Assembly (NCBI GenBank): GCA_017460805.1
Contig: JAFUAF010000047.1
Location: forward strand, 50,346-114,345
DNA: 64,000 nt
Source: Bacillota bacterium
GTDB lineage: Bacteria; Bacillota; Clostridia; Lachnospirales; CAG-274
Direction of reading: 5' to 3'
Shown: positions 1 through 8,338 of the stretch, piece by piece
How the letters are laid out: each line of letters begins with the position of its first letter
How positions within the stretch are numbered: the first letter of the stretch is position 1
Made by a program: the position numbers and the translations under genes
The notes under the pieces: model-generated
Databases searched by the model: none
Told to the model about the DNA's origin: nothing
Seen by the model: only the letters and a program-made list of their open reading frames with translations

Positions 1-380
1 TGGATGCCGCCGACATTTACAAGGTGTGTACCCTGCTCCTCGTTAAAACTGTCAAGGTATGGAACGTGTTCCACATAGTTTGCATCAAATTCGCCGCTTT
101 CAACCACAAGGTTGGGCTGAACATAGTCCTCGAATTCCGTTATCTGAAGATCCCAGCCCTGCTCCGCAAGTATAGGCTTTGCCTGCTCGAGTATCTGAGC
201 ATGGGGAGTGGGGGATGCCGCAACGGTTATAACGCCTTTTTGAGCCGTATCGGCAGAAGCTGTTCCGTTTGCCTGTGAGGATGCGGAAGATGACTCCGAC
301 GAAGCACCGCCGCAGCCCGTTAAAACACTTCCGAGTAAAATTGTTGATAATACAAGTGATAATAATTTTTTTGCTTTCAT
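1..380 (-). CDS. metQ: Methionine ABC importer substrate-binding lipoprotein (5' part)
   Basis: Binding protein of a MetQ/NlpA-type D/L-methionine importer, anchored outside the membrane. The gene is cut by the window edge after about 126 codons. Reading from ATG at 378-380, a hydrophobic signal ends in lipobox LTGC (Cys near residue 23). A Ser/Ala-rich linker follows, then the family core (ITVAASPTPHAQIL, then DYVQPNLVVESGEFDANY). It lies about 30 bp after metI, giving the usual metN-metI-metQ order. The family and the gene order are clear. Methionine itself as substrate is inferred from the family. Confidence 0.93.
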   Translation of the reverse strand, partial: MKAKKLLSLVLSTILLGSVLTGCGGASSESSSASSQANGTASADTAQKGVITVAASPTPHAQILEQAKPILAEQGWDLQITEFEDYVQPNLVVESGEFDANYVEHVPYLDSFNEEQGTHLVNVGGI

Positions 381-410
381 TTTAATTCTCCTTAATTCTC
401 CTTTTTTTCC

Positions 411-1112
411 TTATTTTATTTTTCTTTTGTCCGTTAATTTTGAGAGTGCCATGCCGAGATACTGCATCACCTGAACAAGCAGCACCAGTATGACTATCGT
501 AACTACCATTATTTCCATCTGATAGCGGTAGTAGCCGTAGCGTATGGCGATATCGCCAAGTCCGCCGCCGCCGACTATACCCGCCATTGCGGAATAGCCG
601 AGTATTGTGCCGAGCGCTATCGTTACTCCAACTATAAGCGAGGTCTTTGCCTCGACCAAAAGCACCTTTGTTATTATGGTAAAATTATCCGCACCCATGC
701 TCTGTGCGGCTTCTATAACGCCCTTGTCAACTTCCTGTACGGAGCTTTCGACCATTCGCGCTATAAAAGGTGCCGCCGCAATAACAAGCGGCACTATCGT
801 AGCCGACGAGCCGTAGCTTTTGCCGACGATAAGCTTTGTAAGAGGGCTGACCAAAATCAAAAGAATAAGAAAAGGCACACTTCTTGTTATGTTGACAATA
901 AAATCTAACACGCCGTAGACCGCTTTATTCGGCGCTATGCCCTTTTCGCCCGTGACCGCAAGCACAAGACCCAGCGGCAGGCCGAGCACATAGCCCATAA
1001 GTGTCGAAACAAGGGTCATATACAGGGTCTCCCATATACCGCGGACTATCATGTCCGTGACTTGGGGTGTAAAGACAGACCAATCAAAGCCCGCCGATAA
1101 AAATAAACTCAT
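411..1112 (-). CDS. metI: Methionine ABC importer permease
   Basis: Integral membrane permease of the methionine importer, 233 residues, a usual family length. It has five predicted membrane segments and the cytoplasmic EAA loop that docks on the ATPase (EAAQSMGADNFTIITKVLL, about residues 133-152). The start ATG (1110-1112) overlaps the metN stop in an ATGA, indicating translational coupling. metQ follows on the same strand. Confidence 0.95.
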   Translation of the reverse strand: MSLFLSAGFDWSVFTPQVTDMIVRGIWETLYMTLVSTLMGYVLGLPLGLVLAVTGEKGIAPNKAVYGVLDFIVNITRSVPFLILLILVSPLTKLIVGKSYGSSATIVPLVIAAAPFIARMVESSVQEVDKGVIEAAQSMGADNFTIITKVLLVEAKTSLIVGVTIALGTILGYSAMAGIVGGGGLGDIAIRYGYYRYQMEIMVVTIVILVLLVQVMQYLGMALSKLTDKRKIK

Positions 1113-1888
1113 ATACCCTGACCCCCTTCAAAATTCATGTTCTTTTCGCGGTAGAGCACAAAGCGCTTGGCTTCGTCGGTCTTGGGCGAGTCGAATATCT
1201 CGTCCACCGTGCCGCGCTCCACTATCCTGCCCTTATCGACAATGGCGACATGCGAGCAAATTTCTCTTACGACCGCCATTTCATGCGTAATTATAACTAT
1301 GGTTATGCCGTAGCGCTCGTTTATTTCTTTGAGCAAAGACAGTATCTGCGATGTGGTCTGAGGGTCGAGCGCGCTTGTCGCTTCGTCGCAAAGCAGTATT
1401 TCGGGGTTTGTTGCCAAAGCCCTTGCTATTGCGACACGCTGGCGCTGTCCGCCCGAAAGCTGTGAGGGATATGCCTTTGCCTTGTCGGAAAGGCCGACTA
1501 TCTCCAATAGCTCCATACATCGTGCGTGTGCCTCCGCCTTTTTAACTTTATTTATGTATAAAGGGAAACAGATATTCTGTTCCACATTTTTTTGCATCAG
1601 CAGATTAAAATGCTGAAATATCATTGAGATCTGTGTGCGGGCCCGGCGCAGTTCGCGGGGTGTAAGGCTTTGAAGCTCCTGCCCCCTGACTGTGACCGTA
1701 CCGCTTGTGGGCTTTTCCAAAAGATTAAAGCAGCGCACAAGTGTGCTTTTGCCTGCCCCCGAAAGCCCTATAATACCGTAAATATCCCCTTTTTGTATTT
1801 CGAGATCTATGCTGTCAAGCGCCTTGACGGGATTGGTCTTGGGGTTATAGACCTTCGTCAGCGCTTCTGTTTTTATAATAGGCTCCAT
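1109..1888 (-). CDS. metN: Methionine ABC importer ATPase, short form
   Basis: ATPase that powers methionine uptake. The 259 residues show Walker A (GLSGAGKST), signature (LSGGQRQR), Walker B (ILLCDEATSALD) and the H-loop (ITHEM). The ribosome binding site is GGAG upstream of ATG 1888. Oddity: typical MetN is about 340 residues with a C-terminal NIL/ACT domain that binds methionine and shuts the transporter. This protein stops soon after the ATPase core, so that regulatory domain is absent. It is first in the operon behind the promoter and dyad at 1940-1992. Confidence 0.94.
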   Translation of the reverse strand: MEPIIKTEALTKVYNPKTNPVKALDSIDLEIQKGDIYGIIGLSGAGKSTLVRCFNLLEKPTSGTVTVRGQELQSLTPRELRRARTQISMIFQHFNLLMQKNVEQNICFPLYINKVKKAEAHARCMELLEIVGLSDKAKAYPSQLSGGQRQRVAIARALATNPEILLCDEATSALDPQTTSQILSLLKEINERYGITIVIITHEMAVVREICSHVAIVDKGRIVERGTVDEIFDSPKTDEAKRFVLYREKNMNFEGGQGI

Positions 1889-1938
1889 TTTTTCACTCCA
1901 TTTGTAAACGCGTCAACAATAAATACCAAAGCAATAAA

Positions 1939-1992
1939 AACACCGCCTGTTTGGTATGTGTACATTATACTAAACAAGCGGTGTTTTGTAAA
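1939..1992 (-). promoter_or_regulatory. metNIQ promoter inside a large dyad (operator candidate)
   Basis: On the minus strand TTTACA (1987-1992), 17 nt, TATAAT (1964-1969) is a near-consensus promoter for metN. It lies inside an inverted repeat: AAAACACCGC-T/C-TGTTT-A/G-GTAT on both arms (about 1939-1956 and 1969-1988), roughly 18 matched bases per arm with 2 differences. Such placement suits a repressor operator. No SAM riboswitch or T-box is visible in the short leader. The dyad could alternatively act as a hairpin at the 5' end of the transcript. Confidence 0.7.
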
Positions 1993-2010
1993 GAATAAAA
2001 ATTTGATACC

Positions 2011-2260
2011 GTGTTATAGGCAAAACCTATAGCAGACGCAGTTTGTTGCGTTTTTGTTGACTGCAACTATCGGAATGCGCATAAAGTTTTCGTTTTGCCT
2101 ATATTTTTCATTTGCACCGGAAAGTAAAATTGGAATTTAGCGACGATTTGCTAAAGCAAATCGTCGCTGGAGCACGGGACTGGGAGCTGCGCGCCGTAGG
2201 CGCAATGCGATTCCCGTGCGACTTCCCGCAACGCGCTTGCGCGCCACTTGTGATTAGGTA
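2011..2260. repeat. Composite palindromic repeat element A
   Basis: A run of nested inverted repeats between metN and the next gene. Arms ATAGGCAAAAC (2016-2026) and GTTTTGCCTAT (2092-2102) face each other. A perfect 12-bp palindrome lies at 2140-2151/2156-2167, and GCACGGGA/TCCCGTGC at 2172-2179/2211-2218 encloses smaller GC hairpins. The edge AAAGTAAAATTGGAATTT (2121-2138) recurs near-identically beside element B (15222-15240, inverted), and TGTTGACTGCA is also shared. It overlaps the 3' end of the neighbouring gene. It is probably a REP/MITE-like non-coding element. Confidence 0.65.
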
Positions 2261-3401
2261 ACTTTTTATAGTTATTGGCCAACGCTCCGACAGATAAGAT
2301 CAAAAGCAAACCTATTATAATATATATTCCCGCCATTGTGCCAATGTCTTTGGGAGTATCGGGATTTTGAAGAAGTTCATATAATTTGTATATTTCCGAG
2401 TATGCCGACTCTCTTGAACACTCTTCTTCTGTGTCCTGTATTTCCCTTACCTTGCTCCATTCGGTCAAAATATGGTTATCGGCGGCTGTTTTGTTTAATG
2501 CGCTTAAAACAGTCCTTTGAGATATTGCTTTTTCGTTTATATACAAATCATTGTCAGACCCTAATATACCTTTATCTGCCAAAAACAAGCAATACGGATG
2601 GTTTACATCCACAAAATGAGTGCCCGATGTAAAATTATCAATATTGTAATTCACCGCTCTACAATAAGCCCGCCCCAGAACAATACCAAAATCAAGCTTG
2701 GTTATTCCTTTATCAAAGAAACAAAGTTCATTATTAAATAACAGTTTATCATCTGCCATTTTGTCAATATTTTCGGCAAATTGCTCATCGGAACGTTCAG
2801 TCGGTACAAAATCCGCTGCCGTTTCGCCGTTTTTAAGCTCTTTGAATAAGGCATAATACTTTGTACCGTTTATTTCCTTTTCCTTAAAAGTATAGGATTT
2901 GTCAACCCTTTCAGACTCGGATTCTTCGGTTTCATAGTTCATCTTCAAACAATCAAATGGTATATAACCAATTGTTTTTCTTGCTGTATTTGAATCCACC
3001 AATTTCCCTTCGGAGTTTATTGTAAATAATTCATGAAACCGTATATCATTGTAATGATATTTTGGCTTATATACATCAAATAAACCACCCGAAAGATACT
3101 GATGAAAGGAAATAATTCCAACCTGCTCATCTTTTGCGTATAATGTACAATAATCTCCCGAATTATATAATTGTGTACCATTCGGTTTTAAATATCCATC
3201 TTCAACTCTATCAAAAATGTAATAATCTTCAGGCTCAACTTTATAAAAATCAGGAGAATATGCGACCACACTGTATCCATCCCAAACCCGTTTTGCATAT
3301 TCATAATTGTAATCTGTTAATTGTATTTCATCCGCCAAAACATTACAAGGAGATAAAACTATCATTAAAATAAAAAATAAGTTTTTTATATAATTTTTCA
3401 T
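2151..3401 (-). CDS. Secreted membrane-anchored protein, SLH-like region (paralogue 1)
   Basis: Unrecognised 416-residue protein. It has a signal peptide (IKNLFFILMIVLSPCNVLA) and a C-terminal membrane helix near residue 360-380 (YIIIGLLLILSVGAL). A stretch resembling one degenerate S-layer homology motif lies about residues 235-310 (KLDFGIVLGRAYCRAVNY, then FVDVNHPYCLFLADKGIL). It is about 80% alike to the C-terminal half of the next gene, so it is a tandem duplicate. Its start overlaps that gene's stop (ATGA). The last about 28 residues are translated from repeat element A, whose palindrome supplies the stop codon; the paralogue has a different tail. Function unknown. Confidence 0.75.
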   Translation of the reverse strand: MKNYIKNLFFILMIVLSPCNVLADEIQLTDYNYEYAKRVWDGYSVVAYSPDFYKVEPEDYYIFDRVEDGYLKPNGTQLYNSGDYCTLYAKDEQVGIISFHQYLSGGLFDVYKPKYHYNDIRFHELFTINSEGKLVDSNTARKTIGYIPFDCLKMNYETEESESERVDKSYTFKEKEINGTKYYALFKELKNGETAADFVPTERSDEQFAENIDKMADDKLLFNNELCFFDKGITKLDFGIVLGRAYCRAVNYNIDNFTSGTHFVDVNHPYCLFLADKGILGSDNDLYINEKAISQRTVLSALNKTAADNHILTEWSKVREIQDTEEECSRESAYSEIYKLYELLQNPDTPKDIGTMAGIYIIIGLLLILSVGALANNYKKLPNHKWRASALREVARESHCAYGAQLPVPCSSDDLL

Positions 3402-4954
3402 ATAAGACTCTCCTTACTGCCATATACGGGTTGGTTTTTAATCTTTCGCTTTGATTTGTCGTTAAGCAATGCTCCGACAGATAAGATAAAAAGCGAGCCT
3501 GTTATAATATATATTCCGCTCATTGCGCCAATGTCTTTGGGTGTGTCGGGATTTTGCAAAAGGTCGTATAATTTGTATATTTCGGAATATGCCAACTCTC
3601 TTGAACACTCTTCTTCTGTGTCCTGTATTTCTTTTACCTTGCTCCATTCAGCTAAAATATGGTTTTCGGCGGCTATTTTGTTTAATGCGCTTAAAACCGT
3701 ACTTTGAGATATTGCTTTTTCGTTTATATACAAATCATTGTCGGAACCTAATATCCTTTTATCCGCCAAATACAAGCAATACGGATGGTTTACATCCACA
3801 AAATGGGTGTCCGATGTAAAATTATCAATATTGTAATTCACCGCTCTACAATAAGCCCGCCCCAGAACGATACCAAAGTCAAGTTTGGTTATACCCCTGT
3901 CAAAAAAACATAACTCATTATTATACAACAACTTATCGGCAGCCATTTTGTCAATATTATCGCTGTATTGCCCGTCAGGTCGCTCCGTAGGGATAAAGTC
4001 CGCCGCCGATTCCCCGTCTTTTAATTCCTTGAATAAGGCATAATACTTTACACCGTTTATTATCTTCTCCTTAATAACATAGGAATCGTCCATTCTGTAG
4101 GAAACTATATTTCCACTTTTATAGTCCATATAAACAGGTGACACGTCTCCTTTTGAATAACCGCCTGCTCTTTTCATACTTACACGCACAAACTCCATTT
4201 TTTTATAAATCAAAGATGTTGCAAGGTAAGAAAAGTCTGCATTACTTATTCTATAGCCGAAGTCGAAATTATATACAATCGCTTCGTTCTCATACGTTTC
4301 TATTTTTTCTTTACCTTTATATAATTCTATTTTAACATTTGTTTTATTATTTGTAGCAGGCATATCATAAATCACAGTTGCAAATATGCCATTATCTGCG
4401 TTGTAGTAAACATCTGCTTCTTTTTTAAAATAAAATGCTTCTTCTGTTTGCAAATCTAATATTCCGTAATTTTTGTGACCGATATCACAAATATAGTAAT
4501 AATTGCTAAGAGAATCACAAAACCCACCAAAACCGAATTTTGTCAATAGTTTCCCGTCGGAATTCATTACTGCGTTTGTCAAAGACTCTTCCCAAGTATC
4601 ATTATAAGCAGCAGGTGCTTTGTGAACAATAAAATCTTTACCCGTAACCGATTGAGGATATCTGTAACCTTCGTTATATGTAACCCCTTGTCCGTTATAA
4701 GCATCAAAAAAATTATAATACACTGTATAATCGGCGGAATTGTATAACATTGTTCCGTTTGCTTTAAGAATATTGCTTTCGGTATTAAAATATTTCTTTT
4801 CTCCATATATGTATTCATCAGAATGAGCTACATATGTAAATTTGTCAAGCAGTTTTTTGGCGCTCGTAAAATCATAATCCGTTAATTGTATTTCCTCCGC
4901 AAAGACATTACAAGGGAATAAAACTATCATTAAAATAAGAAATATTTTTTTCAT
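3398..4954 (-). CDS. Secreted membrane-anchored protein, SLH-like region (paralogue 2)
   Basis: Unrecognised 518-residue protein. The start is set at ATG 4954, preceded by AAGGGGTG and opening a clean signal peptide (MKKIFLILMIVLFPCNVFA). An upstream in-frame ATG at 5020 has no better ribosome site. The N-terminal about 300 residues are Tyr/Asn-rich and beta-like. The C-terminal part matches paralogue 1, including the degenerate SLH-like motif and the final membrane helix. The two genes are translationally coupled. An extracellular, membrane-tethered role is inferred from topology only. Confidence 0.75.
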   Translation of the reverse strand: MKKIFLILMIVLFPCNVFAEEIQLTDYDFTSAKKLLDKFTYVAHSDEYIYGEKKYFNTESNILKANGTMLYNSADYTVYYNFFDAYNGQGVTYNEGYRYPQSVTGKDFIVHKAPAAYNDTWEESLTNAVMNSDGKLLTKFGFGGFCDSLSNYYYICDIGHKNYGILDLQTEEAFYFKKEADVYYNADNGIFATVIYDMPATNNKTNVKIELYKGKEKIETYENEAIVYNFDFGYRISNADFSYLATSLIYKKMEFVRVSMKRAGGYSKGDVSPVYMDYKSGNIVSYRMDDSYVIKEKIINGVKYYALFKELKDGESAADFIPTERPDGQYSDNIDKMAADKLLYNNELCFFDRGITKLDFGIVLGRAYCRAVNYNIDNFTSDTHFVDVNHPYCLYLADKRILGSDNDLYINEKAISQSTVLSALNKIAAENHILAEWSKVKEIQDTEEECSRELAYSEIYKLYDLLQNPDTPKDIGAMSGIYIITGSLFILSVGALLNDKSKRKIKNQPVYGSKESLI

Positions 4955-5028
4955 TTGTATCAACACCCCTTTCATATATAATAACACCCATAACGGCAAA
5001 AAGGGGTACAGCATATGCAAAAATTTTT

Positions 5029-5065
5029 TATCGTGAACGTCAAAAATATTTGGACGTTCACGATA
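5029..5065. repeat. Perfect 13-bp inverted repeat upstream of the paralogue pair
   Basis: Arms TATCGTGAACGTC (5029-5041) and GACGTTCACGATA (5053-5065) with an 11-nt AT-rich spacer, 75 bp upstream of the paralogue-2 start. On the minus strand no U-run follows, so an operator or mRNA hairpin is more likely than a terminator. No regulator gene is adjacent. Confidence 0.6.
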
Positions 5066-5140
5066 TGATGGGGCTCATAAATAATTGTACTCAAGCGAGC
5101 TTAAGTCCAATTATTTAATTCGCTTACTATAATTTCCTTA

Positions 5141-5176
5141 ATTAAAAAAGCTGCCCTATGTAATAAGACAGCTTTC
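5141..5176 (-). terminator. Rho-independent terminator after the metallophosphoesterase
   Basis: On the minus strand AAAGCTG...CAGCTTT forms a stem (about 5147-5175) followed by TTTTTTAAT. It ends the transcript of the gene at 5234-6067. Confidence 0.75.
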
Positions 5177-5233
5177 TGATGTGTTTTAAAAGCAGAATTA
5201 TCCCGACGGCGCAAAGTGCGGCGGACCGTCCGC

Positions 5234-6067
5234 CTATCTTACATCGACAACTGCCAGTTCGGGGCGGTTGAAGAAACGCGGAAGGGTATTTCTGCAAAGG
5301 CCGCGGCTTACTATCATGGTATGGTTTTCAAAATCATACCTGCCGCCCGCATATTTTGGGAAAAACCCCTGATTGGGTGCATACAGACCATTAAGCACAA
5401 AGGGTATGCGCACCTGTCCGCCGTGGGCGTGGCCGCAGAGCGATAAATCGAAATCGGTATTTTTATAGTATTCGACCCCGTCGGGGCGGTGGGATAAAAG
5501 CACATTCAGTTCGGCTGTATCAACGCCCGAATTCAGCTGTTCAAGCGTCTGCGCCCATTTGTCATTGACATCCCAGCTGTTGAAATATTCGGGGTCTTCT
5601 ATGCCGTACAGATTTATTTTAGTGCCGTTAAGTTCTATGACCCGTTTGTCGTTTTCGATAACATCCACACCGTAAGAACGCATTTTATCCTTTATCTCCG
5701 CTATTTCGCCCGACCAGTACTCGTGATTGCCCGCCGCATAATAACAGGGATAGCGCTCGGCAATATTTTCAAGCAGTTCCCATGTACGTTCATGGGGCGC
5801 TTTGTCATCGCAGATATCGCCGCCAAGCAGGATAATGTCGGGGCTTGTTTTATCTATGGCTTTTATCAGTTCGCTTTGTTTGTCGCCGTAGTAGGAGCTG
5901 TGCGAGTCCGCCACAAGCAGGATGCGCACAAAGTTTTTGTTTTTGCCCGAATCAAAGGTGTATGTCCGCACCGCAATATCCCAACGGAAAGCGTATATCA
6001 TAAAAATTATCAGCAGCGCAAGGATAAAATTTGCGCGTTTGTTTCGTTTTTTTCTTGCTTTTTTCAT
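5234..6067 (-). CDS. Membrane-anchored calcineurin-like metallophosphoesterase (YkuE-type)
   Basis: A 277-residue dimetal phosphoesterase. An N-terminal basic stretch and one membrane helix (FILALLIIFMIYAF, residues about 14-28) would place the catalytic domain outside the cell. All motifs are present in order: ADSHSSYYGD, GGDICDD, GNHEYW, LSHRPD and GHAHGGQ. Similar proteins (YkuE family) act on envelope or lipid phosphoesters. The substrate here is unknown. It is a single gene with its own terminator. Confidence 0.88.
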   Translation of the reverse strand: MKKARKKRNKRANFILALLIIFMIYAFRWDIAVRTYTFDSGKNKNFVRILLVADSHSSYYGDKQSELIKAIDKTSPDIILLGGDICDDKAPHERTWELLENIAERYPCYYAAGNHEYWSGEIAEIKDKMRSYGVDVIENDKRVIELNGTKINLYGIEDPEYFNSWDVNDKWAQTLEQLNSGVDTAELNVLLSHRPDGVEYYKNTDFDLSLCGHAHGGQVRIPFVLNGLYAPNQGFFPKYAGGRYDFENHTMIVSRGLCRNTLPRFFNRPELAVVDVR

Positions 6068-6068
6068 T

Positions 6069-7574
6069 TTATCCCATTATAAGACCGAGTTCAACTTCCT
6101 CTGTGCCGTATTTCACTGTCGTTGTATCATCCGTGAAATGATATACATAAATATATTCCTTGCCATCCTTGGTCTTGTAGGTCTCTTCCTGACGTGTAAG
6201 GCCTATTTTATCAACTTCCTTGCCGTCCTTGCCGTAAACGGTAAAGATATTGTCCTTGCTGACATAAGTTCTGCCGTCGTCGCCCGCATAGTAAACATCA
6301 TCATCCGTGCCGTAGGACTCGCTGTTGAAAAGAACTTTGTTATGCTCCTCTTCGGGGTCACAGGTCAAAGTTATCGTGCCGCTGTCCGATTTAAGCGTGT
6401 ATTTTTCGGCAAAATCGCCGTCAACGACATATTCCTTTTTGTCATTTCCCGCATATATCATTTTAACGCTGTCGGGAACGGACTTTGCAGATTCGATAAC
6501 ATTGTAGTTTTCGTCGCTTACAATAAGATAATCATACTTGGTCGTATAGATTTTATTGTCGCTGCCCATCTGCGCAAAATCAAATTTTTCCTTAAAGGGA
6601 ACAAACTTGCCGTCAGTACCGATAAAACCGTCCGTATAACCGTCTTCATACGCCTGTACGATGCACACCGTGCCGCCCTTATCATCTGCGTATACATAGT
6701 GATACTCATTTGTGGAAGTATATTCGGCTATCTTTTTGCCGTTTTTATCCGTTATGGTAAGCACATTCATATCGGGGAAGCCGTAAACATTTCCGTCCCG
6801 GTCTTTCAGCTCGTAATTATCGGAAAATGTCATTTCCGTTTTTTTGCCGTCCTTTATGACATAAACTGTGTCCATATCGACATAGCCGTAAATAAGCCTG
6901 TTGCCGTTTTTATCCAAATATACTTCCTCGCTTGCTCCCGAAGATGTGTATGCCGCACTCACTTTGCCGTCCTTGTCCTTTACGGTAAGCGCTGCGACCT
7001 CATTGCCCTCGGCATCTTGGCTGTAAGAAACGGTATAGCTGCCGCCGTTTATGTCCGTGTATGCCTCGCCATCGGGAAGAATGACCTCAACATCTTCGAT
7101 ATCTTCCCCGCCGTCCTCGCCGCCGTAAACGGAAATGCTCTTTGTATCTGCATCCCAGTCTGTTGTATAGCCAAAACTTTCGGCAACAAATCTTATGGGG
7201 AGCATTGTTCTTTCGTTTATGATAACGGGTGCTGTGTCAAGCTGTGTTTCTTCGCCGTTGTAAGAAGCGGTCAGGCTGTTTACGGTGAGTTTTACCTCGC
7301 CGCCTTTGCCGTCCGTAAGTGTAGCCGTTTTGGTGTCCGCATCCCAGTCGGCATTTCCGTCAAGCGCCTCGACTATGGCTCTTACGGGTACAAATGTACG
7401 GCTGTCGATTATAACGGGCGGCGCATCAAGCTGTGAAGCTTCGCCGTTTATCGTCATTTCGGGGTTGTCGATCTGTAAGCCCACAGTCCTGCCCTCGGCA
7501 TAAACCGCCGTACTTAAAGCCATGACCGCAGCCGCAGCCGTTAAAAATGTCAAAAGTTTTTTGTGTTTTTTCAT
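6069..7574 (-). CDS. Secreted stalk-domain protein with beta-repeat C-terminus
   Basis: A 501-residue exported protein. The start is taken at ATG 7574 (AAAGGAAG upstream), opening signal peptide MKKHKKLLTFLTAAAAVMAL. Residues about 30-155 carry two copies of the copper-amine-oxidase N-terminal-like (stalk) motif, seen as DSRTFVPVRAIVEAL...WDADTKTATL and NERTMLPIRFVAESF...WDADTKSISV. The remainder is rich in short DGK/DKNGK turns like a beta-repeat adhesin. The stalk domain binds no copper; it is a structural cell-surface module common in Clostridia. Ligand unknown. Confidence 0.85.
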   Translation of the reverse strand: MKKHKKLLTFLTAAAAVMALSTAVYAEGRTVGLQIDNPEMTINGEASQLDAPPVIIDSRTFVPVRAIVEALDGNADWDADTKTATLTDGKGGEVKLTVNSLTASYNGEETQLDTAPVIINERTMLPIRFVAESFGYTTDWDADTKSISVYGGEDGGEDIEDVEVILPDGEAYTDINGGSYTVSYSQDAEGNEVAALTVKDKDGKVSAAYTSSGASEEVYLDKNGNRLIYGYVDMDTVYVIKDGKKTEMTFSDNYELKDRDGNVYGFPDMNVLTITDKNGKKIAEYTSTNEYHYVYADDKGGTVCIVQAYEDGYTDGFIGTDGKFVPFKEKFDFAQMGSDNKIYTTKYDYLIVSDENYNVIESAKSVPDSVKMIYAGNDKKEYVVDGDFAEKYTLKSDSGTITLTCDPEEEHNKVLFNSESYGTDDDVYYAGDDGRTYVSKDNIFTVYGKDGKEVDKIGLTRQEETYKTKDGKEYIYVYHFTDDTTTVKYGTEEVELGLIMG

Positions 7575-7600
7575 GTTTTTCTTCCTTTCTTTTAATGGTT

Positions 7601-7990
7601 TTATTTTGCTTTTATCCGTCCGCCTAAAAATGAACCCAAAAGCATTGGCATAAATGCTATGATATAGATAACAGCACCCATAAACAGCGCCGAAACAAAT
7701 GCAGTTCCCGCCCCATGCGCTCCGTGCACAAAAATACCGCGGACAGGTATGTACCAAGCGCATAACACAGATATAAAAGGCATTATCCATATTCCCTCAT
7801 ATTTGTCCGTCAGCCCAAGTATTACGCCGCATATTACCGAAGATACAGCTATAACGATCGGCAGACAAATTATGATATATCCAAGCCCGTCAATTATAAA
7901 AACGGGTATTATAAAAACCGTCAAAAACGATATGGCAAAATATATAAAAGCCAATATCTTTGTCGGTATATCAAATATGTCCCAAATCAT
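7601..7990 (-). CDS. Small multi-pass membrane protein of unknown function
   Basis: A 129-residue, very hydrophobic protein with about four membrane segments (for example FLTVFIIPVFIIDGLGYIII and GAVIYIIAFMPMLLGSFL). The start at ATG 7990 is chosen because GGAGGGG lies 5 nt upstream. No family was recognised. It lies just upstream of the stalk-domain gene on the same strand, 26 bp away, so co-transcription is likely. Confidence 0.7.
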   Translation of the reverse strand: MIWDIFDIPTKILAFIYFAISFLTVFIIPVFIIDGLGYIIICLPIVIAVSSVICGVILGLTDKYEGIWIMPFISVLCAWYIPVRGIFVHGAHGAGTAFVSALFMGAVIYIIAFMPMLLGSFLGGRIKAK

Positions 7991-8021
7991 ATATGCCCCT
8001 CCATGATCAATAAACAATTCA

Positions 8022-8050
8022 TTGCATATTTTGCCGCATTATGATATAAT
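8022..8050 (+). promoter_or_regulatory. Promoter of the small hydrophobic peptide gene
   Basis: TTGCAT (8022-8027), 17 nt, TATAAT (8045-8050). The transcript should begin near 8057. Its 5' end GTTGTCAA can pair locally with GACAAC (8077-8082) or at long range with TTGACAAC (8212-8219). Confidence 0.75.
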
Positions 8051-8101
8051 GGCTTTGTTGTCAAACCTCTGATCCCGACAACGGAAAGGGGGGCAAGTAA
8101 T

Positions 8102-8203
8102 ATGCAACATCTCATCGGTTTTTTATTATCTGTTGCGGCAAGTGTATTAGGTAACTTCATAAGCAAGTGCATTGAATACATAAGCAAGTGGCTTGACAGA
8201 TAA
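8102..8203 (+). CDS. 33-residue hydrophobic peptide, candidate type I toxin
   Basis: A short gene with an excellent ribosome site (AAAGGGGGG) about 8 nt before ATG 8102 and stop TAA at 8201. The peptide has one hydrophobic helix (IGFLLSVAASVLGNFI) and then a polar/basic Lys-Trp-Leu-Asp-Arg end (ISKWLDR). This layout is seen in small membrane toxins of Firmicutes. It has its own promoter, a 5' hairpin close to the ribosome site, a 5'-3' complementarity and a terminator shared with a convergent promoter. These are the hallmarks of a type I toxin-antitoxin locus. Toxicity is inferred; no homologue can be named. Confidence 0.72.
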   Translation: MQHLIGFLLSVAASVLGNFISKCIEYISKWLDR

Positions 8204-8254
8204 ACCAAGCGTTGACAACAAGCCCGCGGAATTCCCATAGCCGCCAAAAGTTGG

Positions 8255-8332
8255 GATGAAAAAAGAAAGCGGGAGTGTTGCAGCACCCCCGTTTTCTCTT
8301 TATCGCGTCAAGTAACGCAACATCTCTGGTTT
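8255..8332 (-). ncRNA. Candidate antisense RNA antitoxin
   Basis: The convergent promoter at 8339-8367 would start an RNA near 8332. It runs through the same hairpin (8267-8291), which on this strand is followed by TTTCTTTTTT, giving an RNA of about 75 nt. It overlaps about 45 nt of the 3' end of the peptide mRNA. The geometry resembles B. subtilis txpA/ratA and bsrG/SR4. No expression evidence is available. Confidence 0.55.
8262..8300. terminator. Bidirectional terminator shared by toxin mRNA and antisense RNA
   Basis: GCGGGAGTG-TTGCAG-CACCCCCGT stem. On + it is followed by TTTCTCTTT and on - by TTTCTTTTTT, so it can end both convergent transcripts. Confidence 0.75.
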
Positions 8333-8338
8333 ATAATT

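Noticed and set aside
1889..1963. SAM riboswitch upstream of metN
   Set aside because: The leader is only about 70 nt and lacks the conserved SAM-I core; only the dyad is seen.
5922..7436. A 504-codon open frame on the plus strand
   Set aside because: It lies opposite the metallophosphoesterase and stalk-domain genes, has no signal or ribosome site, and its residues reflect reverse reading of those genes.
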